A stretch of 64,000 bases of DNA from Symbiodinium natans (taxonomy: Eukaryota; Sar; Dinophyceae; Suessiales; Symbiodiniaceae): the NCBI GenBank assembly GCA_905221605.1, contig CAJNDS010000377.1, forward strand, positions 1 through 64,000, in the 5' to 3' direction. Each line of letters starts with the position of its first letter. Within the stretch, counting starts at the first letter, position 1. The position numbers and the translations under genes were made by a program. The notes below the pieces were generated by a model, which was not told the origin of the DNA, did no database searches, and saw nothing but the letters and a program-made list of their open reading frames with translations. Of this stretch, positions 35,100 through 46,839 are shown piece by piece.

Positions 35100-35494
35100 T
35101 TAATGTTAACGGTACATACACTTTCGTGCTGCAGGCAGGATTCTAAGCAGTGATGTTTTTTTGCTTGTTTTTTTCCGCAAGCTCGTCCCGATGTGGTCCA
35201 CTATGTGCCGGCGCGTCACGGCTGCAAAGGCAGTCGGCTGGGCGCGGCCACATCAGCAAGGTCAAGGACATCGCCAAGCGGCACGTCGTCCGGCGCGCCG
35301 GGGAGTGGTGGCATGGCCCAAACCCCGAGCAAGTTCCGCTGGCAGCGGCTATCCGTCGTGCTGCTGGCTACGCCTGCATACAGCAATCATATACCCGACA
35401 TTCTAGAGCGCCTGGGGGCAGGCGGGGCTACCTGCCTGGGCAGTGCGTCAGTTGCGTGAGCCCGACGGCTACTTGCTTGCCCCTGCGCACTTGG
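35100..35494. other. GC-rich flank left of the foldback element
   Basis: Composition turns GC-rich here. A plus-strand frame at 35193-35459 contains KFRWQRLSVVLLATPAYSNH and ends with a stop about 35 bp before the foldback element. The same GC-rich character resumes at 35818, so the element may have split a GC-rich unit. No gene is identified. Confidence 0.35.
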
Positions 35495-35817
35495 AGGGTC
35501 GGCTGGGTTATTAACTGGTTAGGGTATTTACACTTCTTAGTATGTCAGTTATTAACTAGGATAACCTGACTTAGTAAGTCATGTAAACCTCATAAGTGGA
35601 CTTACTATCTGGTGTAACTAGAAACATGACATAGTACGCGGTTACGGTTCAATAGTTTAGTATCATAAGTAGTTACACGAGAAACTAAGTCCACTTACAC
35701 GAGATACTAAGTCCACTTATGAGGTTTACATGACTTACTAAGTCAGGTTATCCTAGTTAATAATTGACTTACCAAGTAGTGTAAATACCCTAACCAGTTA
35801 GTAACCCAGCCGACCCT
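35495..35817. mobile_element. Foldback / MITE-like element with long terminal inverted repeats
   Basis: The left arm begins AGGGTCGGCTGGGTTA at 35495 and the right arm ends with its complement TAACCCAGCCGACCCT at 35817. The arms are about 135 bp each (roughly 35495-35633 and 35680-35817) and nearly identical, and about 45-50 bp of loop lies between them. The arms also contain inner short palindromes (TGACTTAGTAAGTCA) and repeats of ACTAAGTCCACTTA. The element is AT-rich inside GC-rich surroundings and has no ORF, so it would be non-autonomous. No clear target-site duplication was found; CTTG lies beside the left arm and CAAG beside the right, merely extending the palindrome. Confidence 0.8.
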
Positions 35818-36284
35818 ACAAGCAGGAGGCTCTCCTGGAGGGTTACGGTGGCCTCCGGGTGGCCTTGGCGCGCGATCGCCACTCCGACCGCTTCCGACTG
35901 TGCCTGCGGTGGAGGGCACGGAGGCTGTCGCCGCGCCGTCGTACGCGGCGCCGCCGCGCCGCGCTCACGGGGTGCCCCGTGACTCAGGACCGGAGGAGGA
36001 TGGCGCGGCTTCGGCGAGTGATTGTGCCCCTTGGCGCCGTCTCACGGCATCTCCGGCGATGCAGCGCGGTGGTTGGACGACCTCGATCTGTTGGTTGAAT
36101 TCCGACGCTCGCCTGTTCGCAAGACAGCGTCGAGGTGCTTGTGAGACATGTCAAATCCGAAGCAAGGCGATTTGCATTAGTCAAGCGACATGTGGACGTT
36201 CTCTTTTTCCTACCCGGACTTTTGTGCCAGCATGCGGGTTCATCCGAAATCTGCTACCCAGGCCTAGGCGGCAGCTACGCGAGC

Positions 36285-38913
36285 TCACGGCACCGGCAGG
36301 CGGCTTGGCGGCACGTTCTCTGCGCCCCTCGCGTCCACCAGGAAGTCGCCCAACGGCGGCTCAGCTCCGTCACACTCGTGAGCTCCCGCCATCGGGAGCT
36401 CGAGCAGGGAACAGGCCAAGGCTCGCTGTGCTGCGACGGCGATCAGGCCGGTCCAGCGTGGCTGCGCCGGCGCCTCGCGGGCTTTGGCCCGAACCGGCCG
36501 CCCACCTCCAGCCCGATGACGACCAGTTTGCATTCGCTGCGCACTCGCGACCTCGGGGTAAGTCACCCCGGCGTTTTTTCAACGGTACCTCCATTCCTCG
36601 TCAAGGGGGACAACCAAGGTCGTATAGGTCGTGTCGACCGCTGCCGGTGCACCTTGCCAAAGCGGCAGGCCGTTGGCCAGGACTTCGATGCGGCGGCCGT
36701 CCGCCAGTGGCACCTCTGCGTTCATGCATGACGTTGGTGGCCACGCGGGTCCCGGCCTTGCGGCAAGTTCTGGCGGCTGCGCGCTCGAGCGCGGCAGACT
36801 TTCCGCCCATGACGCTATGAAGTGGGGGTGGCCGATGGGCGTGCCCAAGACCACCAAACCTCGCTCGGAGGGCGCCTTGTTTCCCCGCCACACGTCCGCG
36901 CCCAGCTCAGCGATGCCTGGTGGGGGCGCACCTCCGGCGTGGCAGTACACCCGAGTTTTGCCATCGTTGGAAGCTATGCCGCACCCTTCCTGCACTGCCT
37001 GCACCACGGTGTCACGAGCCTCACGGGCACAATCCCGCGTGGTTAGGACGTACAGGTCGTCGAAGAACGCTAAAAGTCGCTCGGAGGCGTGGAGCGCGGA
37101 CGAGGCCTGGCATAAAGCGGCATGCTGGCCAAGGGCAAAAAGTGCCGGAGCCAGCGGGTCACCTTGCTCGCATCCCTCTCCTTGGGCGACATCGCGACAA
37201 TGCCCCCGACGCGTCCCACCAACAGTACGTGGAAGGACCATAGCACGAAGGGGAGGAGTTCGGGAGCGACGGACTTGAGCGCCGTCGAGACGCTGTCATA
37301 CGCACTGCGCCCATCCAGCGACACCAGCACTTGGTTGGGCTCCTGCACGCGGACATGGGCCGCCAGTGCGTCCGCGCCCGCTCGCACTTGGAAGGCAAAC
37401 TGATAAGGGCCGCATGGCTCTGTCAAAAGCGGTTGCCCAACTCTTCGCAAGGGCGCTCGAAAACGTCCCTTGTCGCTATGCCGCGCACGCTTGCTGAGAG
37501 CAGTGAGGCGAGCTAAAGCGATGCCTGGGACGATGTCGGCTGGCACCTGCGCATTTGCCAGCCGGGTTGCAGCATAAGCGAGGAACTCCAGTGCTGGCTG
37601 GTCCTGGAGCAGGACTTTTGAATGCTCTGCTCGCATGCCAGTTAGCCCTGCCGCGCCGCCTCGCTTCGCACCCCGCAAAGCCGCTGCGACAGCAGGCCGG
37701 TAGTCAGCCACGTCAGACGGCACTGCCGTGCGCGGTCGTGGCGGGCAGTGGGCGGGATCTGTCAACATACGCCAAGTGCCCTGGAGAGCTCGCCCTTCCG
37801 CACCTTGGCGCACGTTTGTTCGCGTTTTCGCTCGGCCATGACCTCGGCGTCATCGCCGCCGCGCTGACTGCGAAGTGGGTTGGATCGCCGTGCTGCAGCC
37901 AGCAATTGCACCCACTCTCCCCGCCGGAGGGCCGCTGCTCAGGACAGCAATTCGTCGCGCCCCTGAGGCCCGTGGAGGCGCGTGCGAGCCAGAAGCATGC
38001 GTGGTGCGAGGAAAAACAACCTCCACGCACGCGATGCCGGCGCTTCATCGTGGGTCGGCGTGGTTTCGCAACAGTCGCGGAGCAGCTGCAAAGCCGTGGT
38101 CAACGATACCCGCACGGCGGCTCTCATGAAGGGCGGCACGTCCTGTAGCATCGGCACCGGGCATCGGAGCTCTTCATAGCTCTTCGGCCAAGTCCACCGC
38201 ATCTTCGCAGTCGCAGCGTCGTCACCGTCTCCTGCTGGGCAGGTGGGGACGCCCTGGCATCCTTCGTCGGCGTTCCCTCTGGACGGCGAAGGTGCCTGGC
38301 GTGCTGTGGAGCGGCGGCGGGCACGGAGGCCATGGCCGCGGGTGGTGGGTGGGGCGGGCGGCGGTCGGTGCTCGTGCCGGGCATCGTCCGCTAGGACGCT
38401 AGCTGCCGTCGCACCCGCGTAGGACTCTAAAAGTGCTGCTTGCGCTGCCGCTGTGAGATATCCATCTGGGGCCATGCAAGGCAGTAGCGCGGCCGATAAG
38501 GGCAGCGGGGCGTCGGGCATGGCGGATAGGGTTGCCGCCGATGCTCGATCTTCCGCTGAGGTGCCCCACTAAGCGTCATGAGCCTCGCACTCGGCGACCG
38601 CAAGCAATGTTTGGGCGAGCCCTGACGGCGGAACTGGGGGCGCATCCCGCAACAAGGCCACGAGTTCACAAAAGCGAGGGCCGAGCCCAGGATGCGAATG
38701 CCAGTCCTGGTAAGCGCGCGAGGTCAAGTTGCGCGCGCCCGCATGCAACAAAGGTATGTAAAGCCATGAATTGCGCTCGCCGGGCAAAGAGCTCGGCGGG
38801 CGGGCATCTTGCCAGGGCAGGTCAGCATCTGCTGAAGGCATGTGAGGCGGCCGCTCTGACGAAGGTGGCGGCGTGAAGCCCGGCGTCGCCTCTTCGGGTG
38901 CCACTGGCGCCAC
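36285..38913 (-). pseudogene. Decayed reverse-transcriptase element
   Basis: A non-LTR-like RT reads leftward in broken pieces. 38913-38569 and 38520-37939 share one frame, separated by a stop; the second includes PPFMRAAVRVSLTTALQLLR and RAWRLFFLAPRMLL. A further in-frame stop lies at about 37936. After a shift near 37775, 37813-37070 contains GGAAGLTGMRAEHSKVLLQD, PYQFAFQVRAGADAL and motif A SLDGRSAYDSV. After another shift near 37175, 37241-36579 has motif B QGDPLAPALF, motif C AFFDDLY and then LPLWQGAPAAVDTTY. After a third shift near 36580, the sequence continues to 36285 with TYPEVASAQR and LIAVAAQRALACSLLELP. The catalytic Asp residues are present, but two stops and three shifts make it inactive. 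The order and flanking motifs match an RT family I recall as common in dinoflagellates. Confidence 0.85.
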
Positions 38914-39083
38914 CGCTCACCGAGCTGGTGCCAAACATCGGGAAGTCAAGGGTGTCGGCAAGGGCAACAAAGGGAATGGCAAGGGATGCAACGCAGGCAC
39001 GTGGCCAGGAGACAGGCCTGATGGCCAGCCCACTCGTGCGGACCTTCTGTACCGAGCCTCGGAGCTTCTTCAGGCTTCGAGCA

Positions 39084-39117
39084 CCCGTAGCCATTTTGGC
39101 TCAAGCCATTTTGGCTC
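39084..39117 (+). other. Relict dinoflagellate spliced leader, plus a truncated second copy
   Basis: 39085-39105 matches 21 of 22 positions of the dinoflagellate trans-spliced leader; the variable first base (usually T, A or G) is C here. It starts CCGTAGCCATTTTGG and ends CTCAAG. Immediately behind it, 39106-39117 repeats CCATTTTGGCTC, the leader lacking its CCGTAG start. It is not an SL RNA gene, because no GT donor follows the AAG. The arrangement is that of an mRNA reverse-transcribed with its leader, inserted into the genome, re-spliced at the AG inside the old leader, and inserted again. Confidence 0.9.
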
Positions 39118-39183
39118 CTGCAGGCAGCCCTCTTTTGACCGCCAGCGGCCCCTTCCCGCTTTCTCGCTAGCAGCTGCCGTGCG

Positions 39184-40041
39184 ATGGGGGGTTGGACTCG
39201 GCCAGAGCGACTCTGCCAACAGCTGCCCTGCCTACAGCCTGCAGAGAAGCAGCTGCGCACGCCGTTCTCCCCCGCTTGGTTGGCGCGCCTCGCTACTTTT
39301 CTCCAGGCTGGGGGCCCTGCTCCTTGTGCTGGGGCTGGTTGTGCTTCGGGTTGCTGCTGGGCGTGCTGGTCGCGACGCTCTTCTGAAAACGGGTGCTGGC
39401 GCGCCGGCGGACATGGGTGGTGGCTGCATCGGGGCAGGAGGCGAACGCGAACTTGCCGAGCTGGCCGCATCGCTCGACCAGTCGCCGACTACACTGCTTT
39501 GCGCCCTCTTGCAACAAGCTATGGAGTCGCACGCCCATGCCCCATCACCGCCGCACCCATCAACCCGCCCAGCGCGGACAGCGCGCCACAGAACGGCGCC
39601 GCGGTTGCAAGGACCGGAGGCGCCCAATGCCGCGCCCACTCGAGGACGCGTGGAGGCCCGGCGGCCCGTTTCGCAACCGACGCAACAGAGTGTGGCTGGA
39701 TGCCGCGCCCGTACCGAGGCCGGCGCATTGGCGAGGCCGCTCACCCCGGCCCACCAGCCACAGTCGCTGATGTGACACAACGTCGGGATTGTGAGCATCA
39801 TGGCCATCGCATTGGCGAAGCAGACCACCCAGCCGCGAACCGGCGACACATGCACTCGCTCAGATGCAACTGTTGCCGCCTGGTCCCCGCCCGGCCGCTT
39901 TGCGCGACCACTAAGCGGAAACGGATGCTGCCGAAACCCTCTCGGACACACTCAGCTCCACCACTCCTTTCGCTTCCCCGCGGGGCGATACCCCCGAACG
40001 ACCCTCCGGACGACCTGTCCCGAGGGGAACGTTCACGGTGA
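39184..40041 (+). CDS. Candidate ORF of a retroposed message with a GEAAHPGP motif
   Basis: The first ATG downstream of the leader relic (39184) opens a 285-codon plus-strand frame. It is rich in Ala, Arg, Pro and Cys and contains RRIGEAAHPGPPATV at about residues 180-194 and a degraded repeat RIGEADHPAAN about 20 residues later. GEA..PGP words of this sort recur, as I recall, in dinoflagellate retroelement ORFs. The region is GC-rich and all frames on both strands are long, so coding status is uncertain. It is oriented opposite to the adjacent RT pseudogene, which suggests a second, head-to-head insertion. Confidence 0.3.
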   Translation: MGGWTRPERLCQQLPCLQPAEKQLRTPFSPAWLARLATFLQAGGPAPCAGAGCASGCCWACWSRRSSENGCWRAGGHGWWLHRGRRRTRTCRAGRIARPVADYTALRPLATSYGVARPCPITAAPINPPSADSAPQNGAAVARTGGAQCRAHSRTRGGPAARFATDATECGWMPRPYRGRRIGEAAHPGPPATVADVTQRRDCEHHGHRIGEADHPAANRRHMHSLRCNCCRLVPARPLCATTKRKRMLPKPSRTHSAPPLLSLPRGAIPPNDPPDDLSRGERSR

Positions 40042-40859
40042 GGCGTGCAAGGGCTGGTGCTCCGGCTGGGGCTGCGGTCTGGGGAGCGGCCGTCAGCGTG
40101 GGGCGCGGGCGGAGGCGGCCCGTAGGCCATGGCCTGCAATGCGCGGAAACAGACGTGTAGGAGGTGGGCGGCCGGAGCCTCATAGAGCTCCCCCCAAGGC
40201 GCCCGAGTGCACCAAGCGCTGTATTTCATGGACTTCCAAGCAAGGCGGGAATCAACCAACCCCGCCCCCCTTGTCGCGATCACGAAACTCGCCGCGTGTT
40301 CGGGCGACGCCGCGCTGGTGCATGTGTCGGCGCGGCGGTTGCGGCCTGCAGGTTGTCGCGCTCGCCGCTCGGGCGACAATCCCGAGTCCGCCATCTGCAA
40401 CAGCTGACACAAAAGGGATACCGGCGGCTGCCCCGTCTGGCGTCCCACCCAAGGACGGCCTTTCCTGTAGAGACCTCCCACAAGGCAGTCTGGGCAGTTG
40501 ACGGTCCACCGCTTCCTCCTCCACAAATCTTACATTTCCATGGCTCGCACTACTAAACTGGGTACGGCAAGGTCTGAAAGTCCCCCCCAGAAGTCCTGGA
40601 ACAAGTGGCACCTGGTCCCCGAACACACCCCCAAAAGAAAGGAGAACTCACTCTCTACACTGCGCGCTGTAGAAGCTCCCCCAGATCCGACTGTGGTTCT
40701 TAGGGTCACGAAGAAGTCCCGTAGAGTGACAGAGTACCTCCCCCCCCCCAGTAGCAGACACCCCAGGGTCTCGGGCACAGTCGGCAGGCACAGCTTTGAA
40801 AGAGCGGCGCGGCGGGCTCAAGCCGCTGGAGGGGGTGGGTTCCCCCAACGACTTGAGCC

Positions 40860-40860
<1 letters not shown>
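40042..40860. other. GC-rich sequence, no gene assigned
   Basis: Long overlapping ORFs on both strands result from high GC. The minus-strand frame at 40526-39798 contains TVNCPDCLVGGLYRKG, a possible half zinc-ribbon of a retroelement N-terminus, but this is too weak to name. Confidence 0.3.
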
Positions 40861-42001
<1,141 letters not shown>

Positions 42002-42058
42002 CTGAATCGTGAGGCCTTCGACTCCTCTGCGCCAGGGGCCTGCACAGAGTTGCTTCAT

Positions 42059-42166
<108 letters not shown>

Positions 42167-42365
42167 GGTGCCGGTACCATTCGCGACGGTGTCATTTTCT
42201 TCGATTCCCAGTGCTAAAACCTAGGTTTCGCGCACATTCCAGGCTCCAGTGCCCCTTTGTCTTTTCTTCTTTCTACATGTACCTGCACCGTACGCCTTGC
42301 CAGTTTGGGTTTGGGCTGTTAAACTGAAACATCGGTATTTACGACACTTCGTGTTTTTTTTGCAG

Positions 42366-42735
42366 AGCATCCATGTCCGCACGATGATAACGTCCGTGTT
42401 ACCAGCGCATCCATGTTGACACGATGATAACTGGTAACGTCCATGTTACCAGAGCATCCATGTCCGCACGATGATAACGTCCGTGTTACCAGAGCATCCA
42501 TGTCCGCGCGATGATAACGTTTGTGTGACCACTGCGTTCGCAATGGCCAGAGCATCCATGTCCTCACGATGATAACCTCCATGCAAAAACATCGGTATTT
42601 GCGACACTTCGTGGCTTCATGGCTTGCGAATGGCCAGAGCATCCATGTCCGCACGACGATAACGTCCCTGTTACCGGAGCATTTATGTCCGCACGATGAT
42701 AACGTCCGCGTTACCAGAGCATCCATGTCCGCTTG
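42366..42735. repeat. 40-bp minisatellite with embedded second repeat
   Basis: About seven or eight copies of a unit near 40 bp, built from GAGCATCCATGTCCGCACGA and TGATAACGTCCGTGTTACCA. Two copies are interrupted by extra DNA; the insertion near 42583-42640 contains AAACATCGGTATTTGCGACA, also found at 42328-42350. A 162-codon minus-strand frame here is made of the repeat (MDALVTRTLSSCGHGCSG) and is probably not a real protein. Confidence 0.85.
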
Positions 42736-42894
42736 AGCCCAGCACTCAAGTCCGCTCAGTGTCTTCCATGACAAAAAAAACAAGATAAGACAAACCCTGC
42801 CACTCACCTGCCATCAGCTGAAAACACTGTAAAACGCATGCATTTCCTGCCAGTCCTGCGCAAGCACCACACCGTCGCGTACGTAACCAGCGCG

Positions 42895-43136
<242 letters not shown>

Positions 43137-43207
43137 TCACTCTCTCGGTCTGTCTTTCTTACTAAAATCTCGCAAATTCTATGAAATTGTACTAAAATGT
43201 ACTCAAA

Positions 43208-43650
43208 TTGTGAATTCTACTCTATGCACTTGACTCTATGCACCTGACTCTATGCACTTGACTCTATGCACTTGACTCTATGCCACTTCACTCTATGCCA
43301 CTTCACGCTACGCACTTCCCTCTATGCACTTCACTCTATGCACTTCGCTCTATGCGCTTGACTCTATGCACTTCACTCTATGCACTTCACTCTACGCACT
43401 TCACTCTATGCACTTCTCTCTATGCACTTCACTCTATGCACTTCCCTCTACGCACTTCGCTCTATGCGCTTGACTCTATGCACTTCACTCTATGTACTTG
43501 ACTCTATGCACTTCACTCTATGCACTTGACTCTATGCACTTCTCTCTATGCACTTCACTCTATGCACTTCCCTCTATGCACTTCACTCTATGCACTTCAC
43601 TCTATGCACTTCACTCTATGCACTTCTCTCTATGCACTTCACTCTATGTT
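43208..43650. repeat. 14-bp minisatellite (ACTCTATGCACTTS)
   Basis: About 31 head-to-tail copies of ACTCTATGCACTTC or ACTCTATGCACTTG, with rare variants (TACGCACTTC, a 15-bp unit with GCCACTTC). Because 14 leaves a remainder of 2 modulo 3, all plus-strand frames are open and give repeated MHFTLCTSLYALHS-like peptides. The array is related to the decayed repeats at 34664-34960. Confidence 0.95.
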
Positions 43651-43659
43651 GTTGGGTCA

Positions 43660-46600
43660 GAGGGCTCCGCACGGAAGAACCCTTCGCGATGCTTTCGGGA
43701 AAAATGAAAACATCGCCGAATGTCTTTAAGACACCGTGTCCTCGTTCGTGGTGTCGACCCGTCCGTTCCTTTGCTCGAATCCCCAGCGTCCGATTGTGAA
43801 GCAGAGCCGCTGCCGGAAGCCGAAGGCACCCCTGGCATGCCCTGAGGAGGTGCTGCACATCTGCGATTGCCGATGCGGCAGAGGGCAGCAACTACACGTG
43901 AAGCATCGTGAAGCTGCGGAGCACGCAACCAAATGCACAGAATTGCACAGATGTACACACAAAGCTCCAAGCCACGTGCGGAAAAGCAGGTGCGCATGCC
44001 TTGAACAGGCCCAGCAGCGCAACAATCATTTTCCGACATATGGTCAACGATGGCATGCCCCAAGGACTGCAGGCAGCGTAATCAAGGCTCTCAGGAAGGA
44101 CAACATTCCAGACATGCACGTTTATAACAATTTTGTGGCTCCAAATGCTGCATAGAATTCTATAGCAACGATTCGCTTTTTCATAGGATCGCAGTGCGAG
44201 CGCGTGCTAGCCAAGGCCAAAGCACTTCATCGTCGTTCCCTCCACCTGTTGCAGATGAGAATTTTGGAAGCAACTGCCGGCACCTGAACGCTCTTGCCCG
44301 TGCTATCAAGTATATCTCGTTTCGGCGGCAAGAGCGATCGGGGGTCCCGCGTGTCAATGTATGGGCATCCGGCATGGGCCGCAATTGGCGCAGGTGCCAG
44401 TGAGGCCGCAACCGCGGTTTGATGCTCACACGGGGTTCGAGCCTTGGACTCCATCGATTCGTTCGGATGACGTGTGCGCACGTTTCGCTGAAGTCGACTT
44501 GCGTGAGGGCTCGTGATGTGCATTCAGTGGTGGTCGACCTGACAACCAAGCGCGCTTGAAATCTAATTTGTCGCCCGCGTTCGGTCGGTAGTGAAAAGGA
44601 AAGACATATCTCAACATATCTCCTGAAGAAACGCCACGTGCTCGCCGTCATCTGGCGCAAGCGTCCTTCTATCGCACGTCGGCCTGTGCCAGATCACGTA
44701 AGACAGAAGTGCTCCCAGAACGCCCGGCGGTGTTCCCAGTTTTGTTTCGCGCAACGTTGGGACGAACAGATCGGCACTCAAATCACTCGCCAAGGGCGAA
44801 GGCAAACAGTTACGGGGAACAGTTGTCGCGCGGGTCAAGTCCGCGGCATCGAGTGGAGCTTGGAAAGGATGCAAAAAAAGGAAAGACAACCGCATTTGGA
44901 AAGGAAATGGAAACATGGAACTAACTGACTTGCTAGAGTTGAACTGACCGCATGAAAACATCCTTCAATACACTTCCTTTGCACAGGGTTCAAGTTCCGA
45001 TTTCGTGCTGCTTGACTTTGAAAATAGGTTAACTGAAAATATGAAGTTCTTTCATCTTGCTAGTGGAGTGTATTACTTGCTTCAAGAATCCGCAGGCGCA
45101 TCGCAACGGAAGCGCAATCGTCCATTGGTACCGCTATGGTTTGGTATGTTCTTGCTAATTGTCCAATGACCTAGTTGTTTCTTGCACCGCTCCTCCCGGA
45201 AGCGGCCCTCCACCCCGGCCTCATCGACGCTACTTCGACGCTGCCAGAACCCGTCAGACAGCATCTTTCAGAAGCTTCCGCGCGGACGATATCCAGCTGG
45301 AGTGATCGTGCCCGACCGCTTCGTGTTCTTTGCGCTGATGGGTGTTAAGCGAAAAAGGGGTTAACTGTCCTGTTTCCCTGCCAAATGTGAAAGAAAAATC
45401 TACCTAGCCTTGGTTGGCGCATGCACGTCATGCATGCCATGCACGGTCACGCAAGCGGAGGGCATCTCACTTTCTGGATTGCCACGTCATGCGTCGTGCC
45501 ACATCGCGCCGCGGTCATCCTTTGGCTCGCAGCCCGTGGACTTGGGGGAATCGGGACGTGCGCAGCCGCGCGGTATGCAGCAAACAATGCAAAGAATCTG
45601 TACCTTCAGATGCCTTGCCAAGGTCAAGTGGCTTTATACCCGAGTATTTGAAGTATCACTTTGTCATGCCAAGCTGATTGACGTTGCCTTCCAGTGTCAA
45701 CCTGTGATCAGTGAACCGAGCGTCATCCGAATCCCATACTCCACTAAGCCTAGCTGTTGAACACTGTGCACAATGCAGCGTAATTACATCCTACCTGGAG
45801 GACAGCAGATCCCCTTAAAACAGCTCTTACCAACAAAGCTTTCCAATAAAGAGACCGGAACTAGCAGATCATGCTCCTGCAATCAATAATCCTGCGAGGT
45901 CTTTTTCTCCTTTCGCAGGCCACCATCCTTCTCCTTGCGCTTCTTCTTCTCTCCACCTGATAGGACAGGTCGCACGTGAGGATATCGGACAGCTCCAGCA
46001 TTCTCACGTCTCGTCTCGGACTGGACCCAGCCTGCTTTCTTGGCATCCTTTCCCAAAGAGGCAAAACCTTCATTGGGCTCTCTTAGGCTCTCATGGCTCT
46101 GAAGCGATTGCTCAGCAAAGCGATCCACAGCACGGAATGACACGGGATTGAAACAGACATGAGCTCGGTTGCAGGCGGTCTTGCGCATCCTCGGGTTACA
46201 TGTTCAAACACCAAGAACAACTTGTCAGACGGTACTCAGAAGCGTCAAAGTCAACAGAAGCATGCAGTTTAAACACAAACAGCCTTGGAGGATCTGCCAC
46301 GACCTCAGAGGCTCCACCAAAAAATAAGAACGGACGGGCATTTGGAGAATTTATACACTTCGACATTTCAGTATTGGCAAACCATCTGACTGCGCGGCCT
46401 GGAATTGCTGAGCAAGGAGAAGGAGACCTGCCGTACAGCGTAGTATCAAAATGGGATCTCATGGGAGCCTTGCTTCTTTGAGCAAAGTCAGGACAGCGCT
46501 GTCCCTGCGCATTAAGGGGAAAGGTTTGGGGATGGGGAGGAAATGAGTCTGCCAGTTGTGGAAAGCAGGTGCTCGTGGTTGGATCATGACTAAACTGCCT

Positions 46601-46780
46601 GGCCTAAACCTACCCAGCGGACAGATGAACAAAAGCATCAGGTCTCAGCTTCGCACGGTTCCGCTGCTCGCGGCATCATGTACGGATCCCATTGCATGCC
46701 TCTAGAGGCACACCCCTTTTGGTAAACTTCAAGTGCACAGGCACCAACACCTCGAAAAACATGCAATTTTACGATTAATA
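43660..46780. other. Unassigned sequence
   Basis: ORFs of 60-160 codons occur on both strands with no recognised domain. Nothing in about 3.1 kb could be supported as a gene. Confidence 0.35.
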
Positions 46781-46839
46781 ATACGGTTTTATTCGTTATC
46801 AAACATTGTGACATTGTCGGCCACTGCACGGCCTTGGCC

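Noticed and set aside
35900-36820. 306-codon plus-strand ORF
   Set aside because: It is antisense to the RT pseudogene in part and lies in very GC-rich DNA where all frames stay open; its sequence shows no domain.
39084-39117. Spliced-leader RNA gene
   Set aside because: The leader is followed by a second truncated leader rather than the GT donor and SL RNA intron, and there is no array or 5S gene nearby.
38873-39775. 300-codon plus-strand ORF with a hydrophobic stretch
   Set aside because: It starts upstream of the spliced-leader relic and reads through it, so it cannot be the frame of the retroposed message.
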